Positions 8,139 to 17,100 of a stretch of 28,370 nucleotides of DNA are shown here, one piece after another. Source of the stretch: Ruminococcaceae bacterium UBA2854. GTDB taxonomy: Bacteria > Bacillota > Clostridia > Oscillospirales > Acutalibacteraceae. A program made the position numbers and the translations under genes. The stretch is from positions 1-28,370 of the forward strand of contig DEFK01000029.1 in assembly GCA_002350765.1 (NCBI GenBank). The letters are read 5' to 3'. The number at the start of each line of letters is the position of its first letter. Within the stretch, counting starts at the first letter, position 1. The notes under the pieces were generated by a model. It did not search any database. It was not told the origin of the DNA and saw only the letters and a list, made by a program, of their open reading frames with translations.

Positions 8139-8168
8139 TGCACAATGCATAAAGGCACAGTGCACAAT
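8139..8168. repeat. TGCACAAT direct repeats in the tig-clpP gap
   Basis: TGCACAAT occurs at 8139-8146 and 8161-8168, exactly 22 bases apart (two helical turns), within a small palindromic patch (ATGCACAATGCAT and GTGCAC). The 97-base gap has no clear promoter or hairpin terminator. It may be a degenerate short interspersed repeat or a regulator site. Confidence 0.4.
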
Positions 8169-8206
8169 TATTCATAGCTTGAACCATTTTGGCAGTGCTT
8201 AAACAA

Positions 8207-9490
8207 TTATTCTTCGTTCACTGCATTTTCTTTTACAAATTCAAGTGCTTTTGCTACTTCTATGTCACCTGCGATATCCTTTGCAGAGAAGGCTGCCTTT
8301 ACCTTGTCAACTTCTACTTTATAGGAAGTAGCAAGTTCATTGTATTTGTTTTCAACATCTTCATCTGTTGCCTTGATGTTCTCCAGTTCGGCAATTTTTC
8401 TCAGTGCCAGTCTCACCTTTACCTGTGATACTGCTCTGTCATAGTAAGTATCGTGAAGTTTTTCTACAGTGAGACCTGTATACTGCATATACATATCAAG
8501 GTCGATACCCTGCATTCTCAGATTCATAGAGAACTCGTCAATCAGGCTCTCTACCTGATTCTCATACATTGCCTCCGGCACTTCTGCCTGAAGCAGTTCT
8601 GCCAGCTTGTCGGCAATCTGACGCTCTTTATCGGCGTTAGCTTCATTCTTCTTGGATTCTGACAGTTTTTCCTTGATATCTGCCTTGTATGCGTCGATGG
8701 TATCAAATTCACTGACATCCTTTACAAAGTCCTCATCAAACGCGGGAAGCTCGCGGGTTTTGATTTCGTGAAGTTTGATTTCAAACTGAGCTGCTTTGCC
8801 TTTCAGTTCATCTACCTGATAATCTTCGGGGAATGTCACGTCAATCGTAAACTCCTCGCCTGCCTTGTGACCAATCAACTGCTCCTCAAAACCGGGGATA
8901 AATGCTCCGCTGCCAAGTGTCAGGTTATAGTTTTCGGCTGTACCACCCTCAAATGCCACACCGTCTACCATGCCTTTGAAGTCAATAACAGTGATGTCTT
9001 CATTTTCAGCTGCTCTGTCCTCAACCGTTACCAGACGGCTGTTTCTCTGACGAATCTTTTTGATTTCCTCATCAATATCTTCCTCTGTTACTTCTGCCGA
9101 CATTGGTTTTACAGCGATTCCTTTATAGTTTTCAATCGTAACTTCAGGCTCCACTGTTACAACTGCCTTGAATACAAAGCCGTCTTTGTCTGCCTTGTCC
9201 ACATCTACGTCTACCTTATCTCTTACCAGAGCAAGACCGGCTTCCTCTGCTGCCTCTGTCAAGGCTGCCGGATACAGTTCTTTCATGGCATCTTCATAGA
9301 ACACGCCTGTACCGTACATTTTTTCAATCATGGCACGAGGAGCTTTGCCTTTTCTGAAACCGGGGATATTGATATTTTTTACTTCCTTCTTATAAACGGC
9401 ATTGACTGCGTTCATAAACGTTACACCGTCAATCTCTACGACGAGTTCATAACGGTTGGTTTCCACTTTGTTTGATGATATTAATTTCAT
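8207..9490 (-). CDS. tig: Trigger factor, ribosome-bound chaperone and prolyl isomerase
   Basis: Trigger factor meets nascent chains at the ribosome exit tunnel. I choose ATG 9490 (MKLISSNKVE), 9 bases after GGAGG, over an in-frame ATG 12 codons upstream that lies before that ribosome site. The protein is then 427 residues, normal for the family. The N-terminal domain carries the ribosome-docking signature GFRKGK (44-49). An FKBP-type isomerase domain spans about residues 150-240 (GSGAFIPGFEEQLIGHKAGE), followed by the helical C-terminal chaperone domain. It is the first gene of tig-clpP-clpX with a strong promoter just upstream. Identification is certain. Confidence 0.97.
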   Translation of the reverse strand: MKLISSNKVETNRYELVVEIDGVTFMNAVNAVYKKEVKNINIPGFRKGKAPRAMIEKMYGTGVFYEDAMKELYPAALTEAAEEAGLALVRDKVDVDVDKADKDGFVFKAVVTVEPEVTIENYKGIAVKPMSAEVTEEDIDEEIKKIRQRNSRLVTVEDRAAENEDITVIDFKGMVDGVAFEGGTAENYNLTLGSGAFIPGFEEQLIGHKAGEEFTIDVTFPEDYQVDELKGKAAQFEIKLHEIKTRELPAFDEDFVKDVSEFDTIDAYKADIKEKLSESKKNEANADKERQIADKLAELLQAEVPEAMYENQVESLIDEFSMNLRMQGIDLDMYMQYTGLTVEKLHDTYYDRAVSQVKVRLALRKIAELENIKATDEDVENKYNELATSYKVEVDKVKAAFSAKDIAGDIEVAKALEFVKENAVNEE

Positions 9491-9531
9491 TTTTCTTTTC
9501 CTCCAAATTTTAAGCTGAAAAATCAATAAAG

Positions 9532-9560
9532 ATTATAACACATATTTATCCAATTATCAA
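9532..9560 (-). promoter_or_regulatory. Promoter of tig-clpP-clpX
   Basis: Minus-strand TTGATA (9560-9555), 17 bases, TATAAT (9537-9532). It begins 4 bases past the end of the upstream phosphoesterase gene. No terminator hairpin separates them, so some read-through from thrC is possible. Confidence 0.8.
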
Positions 9561-9564
9561 GCCT

Positions 9565-10251
9565 TTATTTTATGGACATTGGGGTAAATTTGATATAATC
9601 ACACGATATGAGTTGAAAATGTATGCCGTCATATTCGCCGACAAATGCTTTTTTTGCCGCATTTCCTCCGTGAACGTGGCCGTAAAAACATCTTTTGATA
9701 CCATATTCTCTCAGCACGTCCATGATTTCTTTACATTCCATATTATTATAAATGGGCGGGTAGTGCAGGAACACTACCGGTTCATAGCCTGCCTGCACTG
9801 CCGGTTCTATCGACATCCGCAGTCTGCCGACTTCTCTTTTCAGTATCAGCATATCCTCGTCTTTTTCCGCATCATAAAACCAGCCTCTTGTGCCGCAGAT
9901 GGCCGTGTCTTCCGCGACAAAGTAATTATTATGCAGAATTGAGATACTGTCAAAGCCGTTTTCTGCAAGATATTTATCCATTTTGGATTTCGTTGTCCAC
10001 CAATAATCATGGTTGCCTTTCAGAATAATTTTCTTTCCGCTGAGACTCTGGATATATGCAAAATCTTTGTTGATTTCATTCAGCTTCATTGCCCATGAAA
10101 TATCCCCTGCTATGACAACGGTATCATCAGGCTGTACCATTCTCTGCCAGTTTTCCCTGATACGCTCCGTGTAATTTGTCCAGCCGTTGAATATATCCAT
10201 CGGCTTATCCGTACCAAACGACAAATGCAGGTCTGCTATGGTATAAATCAT
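9565..10251 (-). CDS. Calcineurin-like metallophosphoesterase
   Basis: This 228-residue cytoplasmic protein has the five-motif metallophosphoesterase core: D7-x-H9 (IADLHLSF), GD at 49-50 (AGDISWAM), GNHD at 79-82, a histidine in FLHYPP, and GHVHGG near residue 193. Two metal ions are expected. No signal peptide is visible. The exact substrate cannot be read from sequence; relatives are simply annotated as metallophosphoesterases. Its ATG shares four bases (ATGA) with the thrC stop codon, so its translation is coupled to threonine synthase. A functional link to threonine biosynthesis is not known to me and may be only operon economy. Confidence 0.88.
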   Translation of the reverse strand: MIYTIADLHLSFGTDKPMDIFNGWTNYTERIRENWQRMVQPDDTVVIAGDISWAMKLNEINKDFAYIQSLSGKKIILKGNHDYWWTTKSKMDKYLAENGFDSISILHNNYFVAEDTAICGTRGWFYDAEKDEDMLILKREVGRLRMSIEPAVQAGYEPVVFLHYPPIYNNMECKEIMDVLREYGIKRCFYGHVHGGNAAKKAFVGEYDGIHFQLISCDYIKFTPMSIK

Positions 10252-11756
10252 TCCTCTAACCCCAGACTGTTCAGGACCGTCTTCGGCATTTCGTCGACTT
10301 CACATTCAAATGTGAATCTTACTTCGGCATTTTTCAAATCCGCCAGCGGTGCGGGAACGGCTGTCTTTGTCTTGGCGGAAAGCTCATCTATCATTGCGAA
10401 TTCATCTTCGGGGAGCTTTTCATCTGTTACCGCTGTCAGAACGCTTTGAGCGAATTTATAGGGACTTGCGGTTGAAGCGAGAATAACAGGAGTGGTATCC
10501 TCTGTTTCCCTGACATACTGCTGATATACATTCACGGCTACGGCTGTATGCGTATCACAAAGATAATTTTCATTCTCATACAGTGCTTTGATCGTCTTCT
10601 GTGTCTCTGCGTCATCGCAGAAACCGCCCCAGAAATATTTGTCCAGCTTTGCCTTGACTTTTTCATCAACCGTATATTTTCCTTCGCCTGACAATGCATT
10701 CATCAGTTCGGCTACTTTTGCATCATTCTCGTCTGTCAGGTGATACAGCAGTCTTTCCAGATTGCTCGATACCAGAATATCCATTGACGGCGACATCGTT
10801 GTATAGAACTTTCTCAGCTTGTCATAAGTGCCCGTTTTAATGAAGTCCGTCAATACATTATTCGCATTGGATGCACAGATAAACTTCTTGACAGGCAATC
10901 CCATATTCATAGCATAGAATGCTGCCAGTATATTGCCAAAGTTGCCTGTCGGCACTGCAACATTTACGCTGTCGCCTACCGCAATTTTGCCCTCATTGAC
11001 CATATCGCAATAGGCAGAAAAATAATATACAATCTGCGGCAGCAGTCTGCCCCAGTTGATAGAGTTCGCACTGGAAAACAGCATATTGTTTTCAGCAAGT
11101 TTTTCTTTGATTGCCTGATTCGTGAAGATCTTTTTAACGCCTGTCTGGGCATCATCAAAATTTCCTTTGATAGCAACAACACTGACATTCTTTCCTTTTT
11201 GAGTCGCCATCTGGCGTTTCTGCATCGGGCTGACTCCGTCAACGGGATAGAACACCATGATTTTTACTCCGTCAACATCTTTGAAACCTTCCAAAGCCGC
11301 CTTGCCTGTGTCACCGCTTGTGGCAACAAGAATGACCGCTTCTTTGCCGTTGTACGCTTTCTTTACAGACTTTGTCAGCAAATGCGGCAATATCTGCAAT
11401 GCCATGTCCTTGAATGCACAGGTCGGTCCATGCCACAGCTCCAGCACTGCCATTTTTGTTTCTCCGCTTTCGATATATGAAATCGGGGACGGATTGTCTG
11501 AACCGAATTTGTCGGAAGTATATGCACTGTCTACACTTTCGTTGATTTCCTCTGCCGTGAAGTCAGAAAGAAAATCTCCCATAATTTTCTTGGCTCTGCC
11601 TCTGTAATTGAGTCCACACAATGTCTTGACATCTTCGAGTGTGTACTTCGGAAACTCCTGCGGCACAAACAAGCCGCCTTCTTCCGAAATTCCCTGTGCG
11701 ATTGCCTGTGATGCAGAGACAACCGTATTTTTGTTTCTGGTACTGTTGTAATTCAT
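10248..11756 (-). CDS. thrC: Threonine synthase
   Basis: The PLP enzyme converts O-phosphohomoserine to threonine, the last step of the pathway. At 502 residues it is the usual size of the long threonine synthase class. The PLP lysine is K116 in CAFKDMAL, and the phosphate-binding loop SGDTGKAA is at 147-154. The N-terminus (STRNKNTVVSASQAI) is typical of clostridial ThrC. No hom or thrB is adjacent in this window. A GGAAG/AAGG-type ribosome site precedes the ATG. It has its own promoter and a short leader with a stem-loop, but no T-box or leader peptide that I can recognise. Identification is firm. Confidence 0.96.
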   Translation of the reverse strand: MNYNSTRNKNTVVSASQAIAQGISEEGGLFVPQEFPKYTLEDVKTLCGLNYRGRAKKIMGDFLSDFTAEEINESVDSAYTSDKFGSDNPSPISYIESGETKMAVLELWHGPTCAFKDMALQILPHLLTKSVKKAYNGKEAVILVATSGDTGKAALEGFKDVDGVKIMVFYPVDGVSPMQKRQMATQKGKNVSVVAIKGNFDDAQTGVKKIFTNQAIKEKLAENNMLFSSANSINWGRLLPQIVYYFSAYCDMVNEGKIAVGDSVNVAVPTGNFGNILAAFYAMNMGLPVKKFICASNANNVLTDFIKTGTYDKLRKFYTTMSPSMDILVSSNLERLLYHLTDENDAKVAELMNALSGEGKYTVDEKVKAKLDKYFWGGFCDDAETQKTIKALYENENYLCDTHTAVAVNVYQQYVRETEDTTPVILASTASPYKFAQSVLTAVTDEKLPEDEFAMIDELSAKTKTAVPAPLADLKNAEVRFTFECEVDEMPKTVLNSLGLEE

Positions 11757-11784
11757 ACCTTACTTCCTTCTTTCGTTTTTTTTG

Positions 11785-11811
11785 GAATCAAGTCTTTTAC
11801 AAACCTGATTC
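11785..11811 (-). other. 5'-terminal stem-loop in the thrC leader
   Basis: In minus-strand RNA GAATCAGG pairs with CUUGAUUC (one G-U pair) across an 11-base loop. It begins at about the predicted transcription start and is followed by an A-rich, not U-rich, stretch. That excludes a terminator; it may stabilise the 5' end. The leader of about 50 bases is too short for a T-box. Confidence 0.4.
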
Positions 11812-11815
11812 TATC

Positions 11816-11845
11816 ATTATAAATCATCATCCCGTCTTCTGTCAA
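11816..11845 (-). promoter_or_regulatory. Promoter of thrC
   Basis: Minus-strand TTGACA (11845-11840), 18 bases, TATAAT (11821-11816). Both hexamers are perfect; the spacer is one base longer than ideal. It starts right after the dipeptidase stop codon. Confidence 0.82.
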
Positions 11846-11849
11846 ATGT

Positions 11850-12764
11850 TTACAGCATTTTTTTGAAAAATTCAAACGCATTACTGAAAAATATGTCTTC
11901 CACTACACTTTCACTGTAATGCTTCAAGAACATTTCGTACAAATCGCTCATTTTCTCAATGCCGTTCAAATCTCCCGGCACGTCTGCACCGTCAAAATCT
12001 CCGCCCATTGCTATGCACTTTTCACCGCCATGCGACAGAAAATATTCCGCCATTCTCAATACATCATTCATTGATGACTTTTTCGCATGGTCATTCAAAA
12101 AATCCACGCAAAAATTCAAGCCGACTATTCCGCCCGATTTCTTTATGATTGCAAACTGCTCGTCTGACAAATTCCTCTTATGCGAACACAATTTTTTTGC
12201 GTTGGAATGTGATGCGACCAACGGACCTTCGGCTATTTCCGCAACATCATAAAAAAGCCTTTCGCTTGCGTGGGATATATCCGGCACAATTTTGTGTTTT
12301 TCCAGTTCTTTTACCGCCATTTTTCCGAACTCTGACAAGCCCTGTGAATTTTCAACGCCTACACCGTCACCCAATTCATTCGTGCCGTTCCATGTCAGCG
12401 TCATCATTCTGACACCCAGTTCCGCATACTTCGCTATATTTTTCAATTTGCCGCCAAGTGCCGCTCCGCTTTCAACCGTCAGAATGACTCCCGTATCTGT
12501 CACGCTCTCCAAATCAGATTTTGTTTTGCATTGGATAATATTGGTATCTTTCAACTGCTCATGCAGTTTTTCGACACATCCTCGGAACAAATTTTCTGCA
12601 TTCTCTCCCCTGTACCCGTCAGGTATCCATATCGCCATACATTGCATATACGGCTTGATATCCCCCGATTTACCAAACGAGATATGAAAATTGTCATTGA
12701 ACAGAGTACTCTTTTCCATATATGCCCTGTAAAGCGTGTCACAGTGCAGATCAAACAGTTTCAT
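11850..12764 (-). CDS. Membrane dipeptidase family (peptidase M19)
   Basis: M19 enzymes (renal dipeptidase family) cleave dipeptides using two zinc ions. The 304-residue protein shows the ligand set: H7 and D9 in LHCDT, bridging E98 in VESGAALGG, H165 in DISHAS, H186 in ASHSN, and the downstream aspartates of GGDFDGAD (256-261). There is no signal peptide, so it is probably cytoplasmic, as in most Firmicutes. Its ATG overlaps the stop of the upstream acetyltransferase by one base (TGATG), with GGAG placed inside the end of that gene, so the two are coupled. No clear terminator follows. Confidence 0.93.
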   Translation of the reverse strand: MKLFDLHCDTLYRAYMEKSTLFNDNFHISFGKSGDIKPYMQCMAIWIPDGYRGENAENLFRGCVEKLHEQLKDTNIIQCKTKSDLESVTDTGVILTVESGAALGGKLKNIAKYAELGVRMMTLTWNGTNELGDGVGVENSQGLSEFGKMAVKELEKHKIVPDISHASERLFYDVAEIAEGPLVASHSNAKKLCSHKRNLSDEQFAIIKKSGGIVGLNFCVDFLNDHAKKSSMNDVLRMAEYFLSHGGEKCIAMGGDFDGADVPGDLNGIEKMSDLYEMFLKHYSESVVEDIFFSNAFEFFKKML

Positions 12765-13447
12765 CAGCGATTCTCCTCACCCGATTTTCTGAATGGAAAT
12801 CTTTTGTCATCTTTGCCTTTTTCCCATATTCTTTTCATATCTTCAAAAGCTTCTTCATCAAACCGATTGTTTCTGAAATAAAAGGCGATATCATCATCTG
12901 TGATTTCTCTTATCACTTTACACGGATTGCCTGCCGCTACTGTCCATGACGGTATATCCTTCGTTACAACAGAACCTGCTCCTATCACGACATTATCTCC
13001 TATTTTCACACCCGGACATACTACGGAATTGCCGCCTATCCAGACATTGTTTCCTATCTCAATCTCGGCCGCATATTCATATCCCGTATTCCGACAAGCA
13101 GGATGTATCGGGTGTCCTGCCGCATATATTGCCACGTTCGGAGCAAACAGACAATTATCCCCTATCCTGATTTTATTGCAGTCCAGCATCACACAGTTAT
13201 AATTACAGAAAAAATTTTCTCCGATTTCTATATTTTTTCCGTAATCACATCTGAAAGGCGGATTTACCATTATATTCTTTCCGCACTTTCCGAAAAGCTC
13301 CCTTGCAATCTTCGCTATTCCCTCAAAGTCACTCGTATCCATTGTATTCATTTTGTAAGTGAACCGCCTTGCTCTTTTCTGCTGTTCAAACACCGCTTCA
13401 TCTGAGATATATACCATACCTCTGTCACGTCGTTCATTATTATCCAT
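12764..13447 (-). CDS. Hexapeptide-repeat O-acetyltransferase, maltose/galactoside acetyltransferase type
   Basis: The start chosen is ATG 13447 (MDNNERRDRG), 10 bases after GAGGAG; an in-frame ATG 6 codons earlier lies on top of that ribosome site. The product is 227 residues. An N-terminal helical mac-type segment (about 1-60) is followed by a left-handed beta-helix of hexapeptide repeats (IGENFF, IGDNCL, IGNNVWIGG, IGDNVVIGAGS; about 70-190) and a C-terminal extension of about 30 charged residues. H112 in AAGHPIHP matches the catalytic histidine. The family transfers acetyl from acetyl-CoA to sugar hydroxyls; the acceptor here is unknown. It heads a two-gene unit with the M19 dipeptidase. 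Confidence 0.9.
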   Translation of the reverse strand: MDNNERRDRGMVYISDEAVFEQQKRARRFTYKMNTMDTSDFEGIAKIARELFGKCGKNIMVNPPFRCDYGKNIEIGENFFCNYNCVMLDCNKIRIGDNCLFAPNVAIYAAGHPIHPACRNTGYEYAAEIEIGNNVWIGGNSVVCPGVKIGDNVVIGAGSVVTKDIPSWTVAAGNPCKVIREITDDDIAFYFRNNRFDEEAFEDMKRIWEKGKDDKRFPFRKSGEENR

Positions 13448-13479
13448 GTCTGCACATCTCCTCATTGTTTGATAACTAA

Positions 13480-13508
13480 ATTATATAACTTTGCCTGCAC
13501 TTTCGCAA
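13480..13508 (-). promoter_or_regulatory. Promoter of the acetyltransferase-dipeptidase unit
   Basis: Minus-strand TTGCGA (13508-13503), 17 bases, TATAAT (13485-13480). It follows immediately after the mntP terminator. Confidence 0.72.
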
Positions 13509-13513
13509 GTATC

Positions 13514-13551
13514 AAAAAACGACTGACACTCTCATTTGTCAGCCGTTTTTT
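13514..13551 (-). terminator. Terminator after mntP
   Basis: Arms 13514-13528 and 13537-13551 pair over 15 positions around an 8-base loop, with six T after the stem on the minus strand. The single imperfect pair is a G-U wobble in minus-strand RNA but an A-C mismatch in plus-strand RNA, which fits use by the minus-strand gene. Confidence 0.9.
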
Positions 13552-13553
13552 CT

Positions 13554-14108
13554 TTATCCTGCCACGAGCGTTTTGATTCCTATCAGTATCAGCACCGCTC
13601 CCCCGGTCATGCCTGCATATTGCGGTTTGATACGGCTGATTTTCATCCCTGCCGCATACCCTGCCAGCGACAGCACAAACGTTACAAACCCTATCAATAT
13701 CACTGCTTCCATCATCTGCATAACCGTAAATGCTTTCACCGAAACCGGCAAAACAATCCCCGATGCCAATGCATCTATACTTACTGCTACTGCCGCCATC
13801 ACCAGATCTTTTGTACTGCTCAAAGTCATGCCGCTGATATCCTGCTTTTTTGCATCCGACAGCATTTTGATTCCTAAAAACAACAAAATCCCAAAGGCTA
13901 TGATATGATCAAACTCTGCAATGATTCCGCTTCCCACCTTGCCGATACTCCAACCCAAAACCGGCATTATCATCTGAAAGATTCCAAACAGAAAAGCTGT
14001 CTGCAATGCCTGTGTCTTTCTGCCGTTTCCCATACCACAGGTCACGGATACTGCCATTGCATCCATTGCCAATGCCAGTCCCAATGCCAGTGCCGAAACA
14101 TAATCCAT
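13554..14108 (-). CDS. mntP: MntP-family manganese efflux pump
   Basis: MntP (formerly DUF204/YebN) exports Mn(II) across the cytoplasmic membrane. I start at ATG 14108 (MDYVSALALG), 8 bases after GGGAG; an ATG nine codons earlier has no ribosome site. The 184 residues form six predicted membrane helices in two repeats of three. Each repeat carries the conserved acidic motif: AMDAMAVS (D16) and SIDALASG. It lies 55 bases past addA on the same strand. That gap is too short for the yybP-ykoY manganese riboswitch often found before this gene, and I see no separate promoter, so it may depend on the addAB transcript. Confidence 0.92.
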   Translation of the reverse strand: MDYVSALALGLALAMDAMAVSVTCGMGNGRKTQALQTAFLFGIFQMIMPVLGWSIGKVGSGIIAEFDHIIAFGILLFLGIKMLSDAKKQDISGMTLSSTKDLVMAAVAVSIDALASGIVLPVSVKAFTVMQMMEAVILIGFVTFVLSLAGYAAGMKISRIKPQYAGMTGGAVLILIGIKTLVAG

Positions 14109-14163
14109 ACCGTTCACTCCCGTTTTTATTACCATGAATATGTGAATCGGTACGGGTTTATGT

Positions 14164-17100
14164 TCATATCTCGATTTCCTGTCCCAGCCTGATGGAGTAT
14201 ATCAGACACTTTTTCACAGGCTTTTCAAAAATCTGTTCTGCCGCATTTTTATATAAAGCAAGCTGTCTGGCATATCGTCTTTTCAGTTCCGACAGGCTGT
14301 GCACATGATCCGTTTTATAATCAATAATCGTCAGTCCGTCCGAATCATATACAAGACAGTCCATCGCTCCCTGGAGAATCACTTTTTCCTCCGCATCATA
14401 GCTTTCATCCACATCTTTTGCAGAGATATTCACCGTAAACTGATATTCCCGATATATCTTTTCCGCCTGTATCATGCTTTTGTATGTTTCACTGTGCGTA
14501 AATGCTTTCACATCTTCTTCCGGAATATTATCATACTGCTCCTGTGAAAGTTTTCCTGCTTCCAGCAGACGCTTTTTTTCCTCACGGATACGCTCCCCTA
14601 AATTCCCGAAATCCGCATACTGCAAAAAAGTATGCATGGCGGTACCTTTTTCCGCTCCTGTCAGACTGCTTTCCTGCATAAATGACGGACGGGTTTTTGC
14701 AATATAGCTGTCACTTGCTTCCTGATGTACCAGCAGCGAGGCTGATACCTTTGCCGGAATCGTCACTCTCGATTCATGCCGATACGTCTCTTTGAAACGT
14801 TCTTCCAATAATCGCAGCAGTTCTCCGTCAGGCTCTGCCTGCTCTTCCTGCTGTACCGTTTCGCCGGTCTTTTCGGAACCCGGTCTGCTTTCCACATACT
14901 TCCACTCCGAAACAGTCGGAAGCGGTATGATATCCTCTGCATCTGCTTTTTCTCTCAAAGCTTTCATGGAAGGATGTGTCAGGGCACACATCAGAATCCA
15001 ATTTCCAAATGTCTCTGCATTCTCTACACAATGCGGTTCGATTCTTCCGTCCGTGATTTTGACATAGGATGCGATCTCTTTGAGTTTTTCCGACAACGGA
15101 TCACTTGGCTTTTTCGGCGTTTTCGATGACTTTTTGGAAGTCTTTCTGCCGCCCAGCGTTACCACTGCAATCAGCTTTTCCCTGGCACGTGTCATCGCTA
15201 CATAAAGTACCCGCATGGCTTCACTCAGTTCTTCATGCTCTGCTGACTGACGGATGATATTTCTTTGCAGTGTATCATATTTGCAAAGTGTTGCACTGTC
15301 TGTCATTTTCATGCCGAACCCCAATGTTTTATGACAGTATATATCGGGCGGAACACTGTCTCCTTTCATATTCATCCCTGCCAGAATACAAACCGGATAT
15401 TCCAGTCCCTTGGAATGATGAATACTCATGATTTTCACGGAATTCTCCGGTGCCGTATCATCCGCACTGATCTCTGTACCGTTTTTCTCCAGATACGAGA
15501 TATACCGCACAAATTCCGACAAATTTCCTTTGGCTCCGCTTTCGTAGTCCCTGATAAAACTCATCAGCTTCCGCAGATTTTTTACCCTGATGTCACCATT
15601 CGGCATCGCACTGATCACCGCCGTATAACCTGTCTTTTCAAAGAATACCTCCGTCAGTTCACTGACGCTCAGCGTGACTGACAATTTCCGCAAATCATCC
15701 AGCAGTACAATGAATTGTCTGCACTTCTCCTGCAAACCGTCCGGAATTTCCGTATTCGGTGTTTCTTCTTCATTCTCTATCCCCGAACAGCTGAAAACCT
15801 TGGAATACAAATGCTCCGCATGATAACTCACTTTCAGAAATGCAAGGTCATCCGGTGTGAATCCAAATACCGGACACAGCATCACTGCCAGCATCGGAAT
15901 ATCCTGCTGGCGATTATCTACCGCCTTTAACAGCGACAATACCCGATTGGTTTCATAACATTCCAGCAGACTGTAGGGTTGGCTGACATAGGTTGGTACA
16001 CCATATTGATTTATCATATCCGAATAGTCATTCGCATGACTGCTCACATATCTCATCAATATACAGAAATCACTGTATCTCGCTGTACGGAGTTTCCCGT
16101 TATCCGACACCTGAAAGCCGTTCTTTATCATCTGTCGGATGATTTTCGCAATATAAACCGCTTCCTTTTCATATTCCGTCCGATTATCTTTCTCCTCTTC
16201 GCTTTCCGGATAACCATTCAGCACATGGATCTCTGTTTCATAAGAACTATCGGACTTTTCGGGATAGACGGCTCCTGCTTTCATCGTTTCTTTTTCGTCA
16301 TACGCAATGTCTCCCATGTATTCCGACATAATCGTGTGAAAAACAAAATTCACGCTGTCCACTACTTCCTGACGGCTGCGGAAATTCTTGTCCAGACGGA
16401 TACACGCAGGAAATTCTCCTCCCTCTTGATAGTCCGCCGAATTCCGTATCCTGCTCTTGAAAATTTCCGGCATCGCTTCACGGAAACGATAAATACTCTG
16501 TTTGACATCTCCCACGACAAACATATTTTCTTCATTTCTCGAAACATAACGGAATATTTTATCCTGTATTTCATTCGTGTCCTGAAATTCGTCTACCATG
16601 ACTGCATCATATTTCTGCGAGATCATCTCTGCCAAAGCACTTTTCTCATTTTCCTTTTCTCCCCGCAAAAGCTCCAGCGTCAGATGCTCCAGATCCGAAA
16701 AGTCAAGAATTCCCTTTTCTTTTTTCTTCTCCAGAAAGCTCTCTGCAAATTCCCTCACGATCTCACACATACAGCATACTGCCGGATAAATCTGTTGCGT
16801 ATCGCTTTGATACACTTCTTCCGTAATGCCAAAAATCGGCTTTAACTGCTTTTCTATCTCGTTATCAATATTACCGAAACCGATTTTCAGCGTTTGCAGT
16901 TCCTCTTTTGATACCAATACTTCTTTCCCTCTCGGAGCAAGATATTTCTGCTTTTCATAGCCGACAACTGCTTTTGAAATACCGTTCCAGTCCTTTTTTT
17001 CGGCAAGCTCTCTCAACCGCAATACAAATGCCTGTTGGGAATTCAGTTTCTTTTCCGCACTGGTGGCGGTGTCTTTACAGAACGCTTTCGGATTTTCATA

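Noticed and set aside
8110..8206. CIRCE or CtsR heat-shock operator upstream of clpP
   Set aside because: Neither TTAGCACTC/GAGTGCTAA nor tandem GTCAAA-type heptads are present.
8768..9475. 235-codon plus-strand open frame opposite tig
   Set aside because: Antisense to trigger factor, with no ribosome site or recognisable motif.
9491..9526. Upstream ATG for tig adding 12 residues
   Set aside because: It precedes the GGAGG site that is well placed for ATG 9490, and the added residues do not belong to the family.
11757..11849. Possible T-box or leader-peptide attenuator before thrC
   Set aside because: The leader is only about 50 bases, lacks a terminator hairpin and T-box conserved sequence, and has no Thr-rich mini-ORF.
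14109..14163. yybP-ykoY manganese riboswitch before mntP
   Set aside because: The gap to addA is 55 bases, too short, and no matching hairpins are visible.
15979..16845. 288-codon plus-strand open frame opposite addA
   Set aside because: It lies wholly antisense to a certain gene, has no ribosome site, and its translation is rich in H, F, I and R with no domain pattern, as expected for the shadow of a codon-biased gene.
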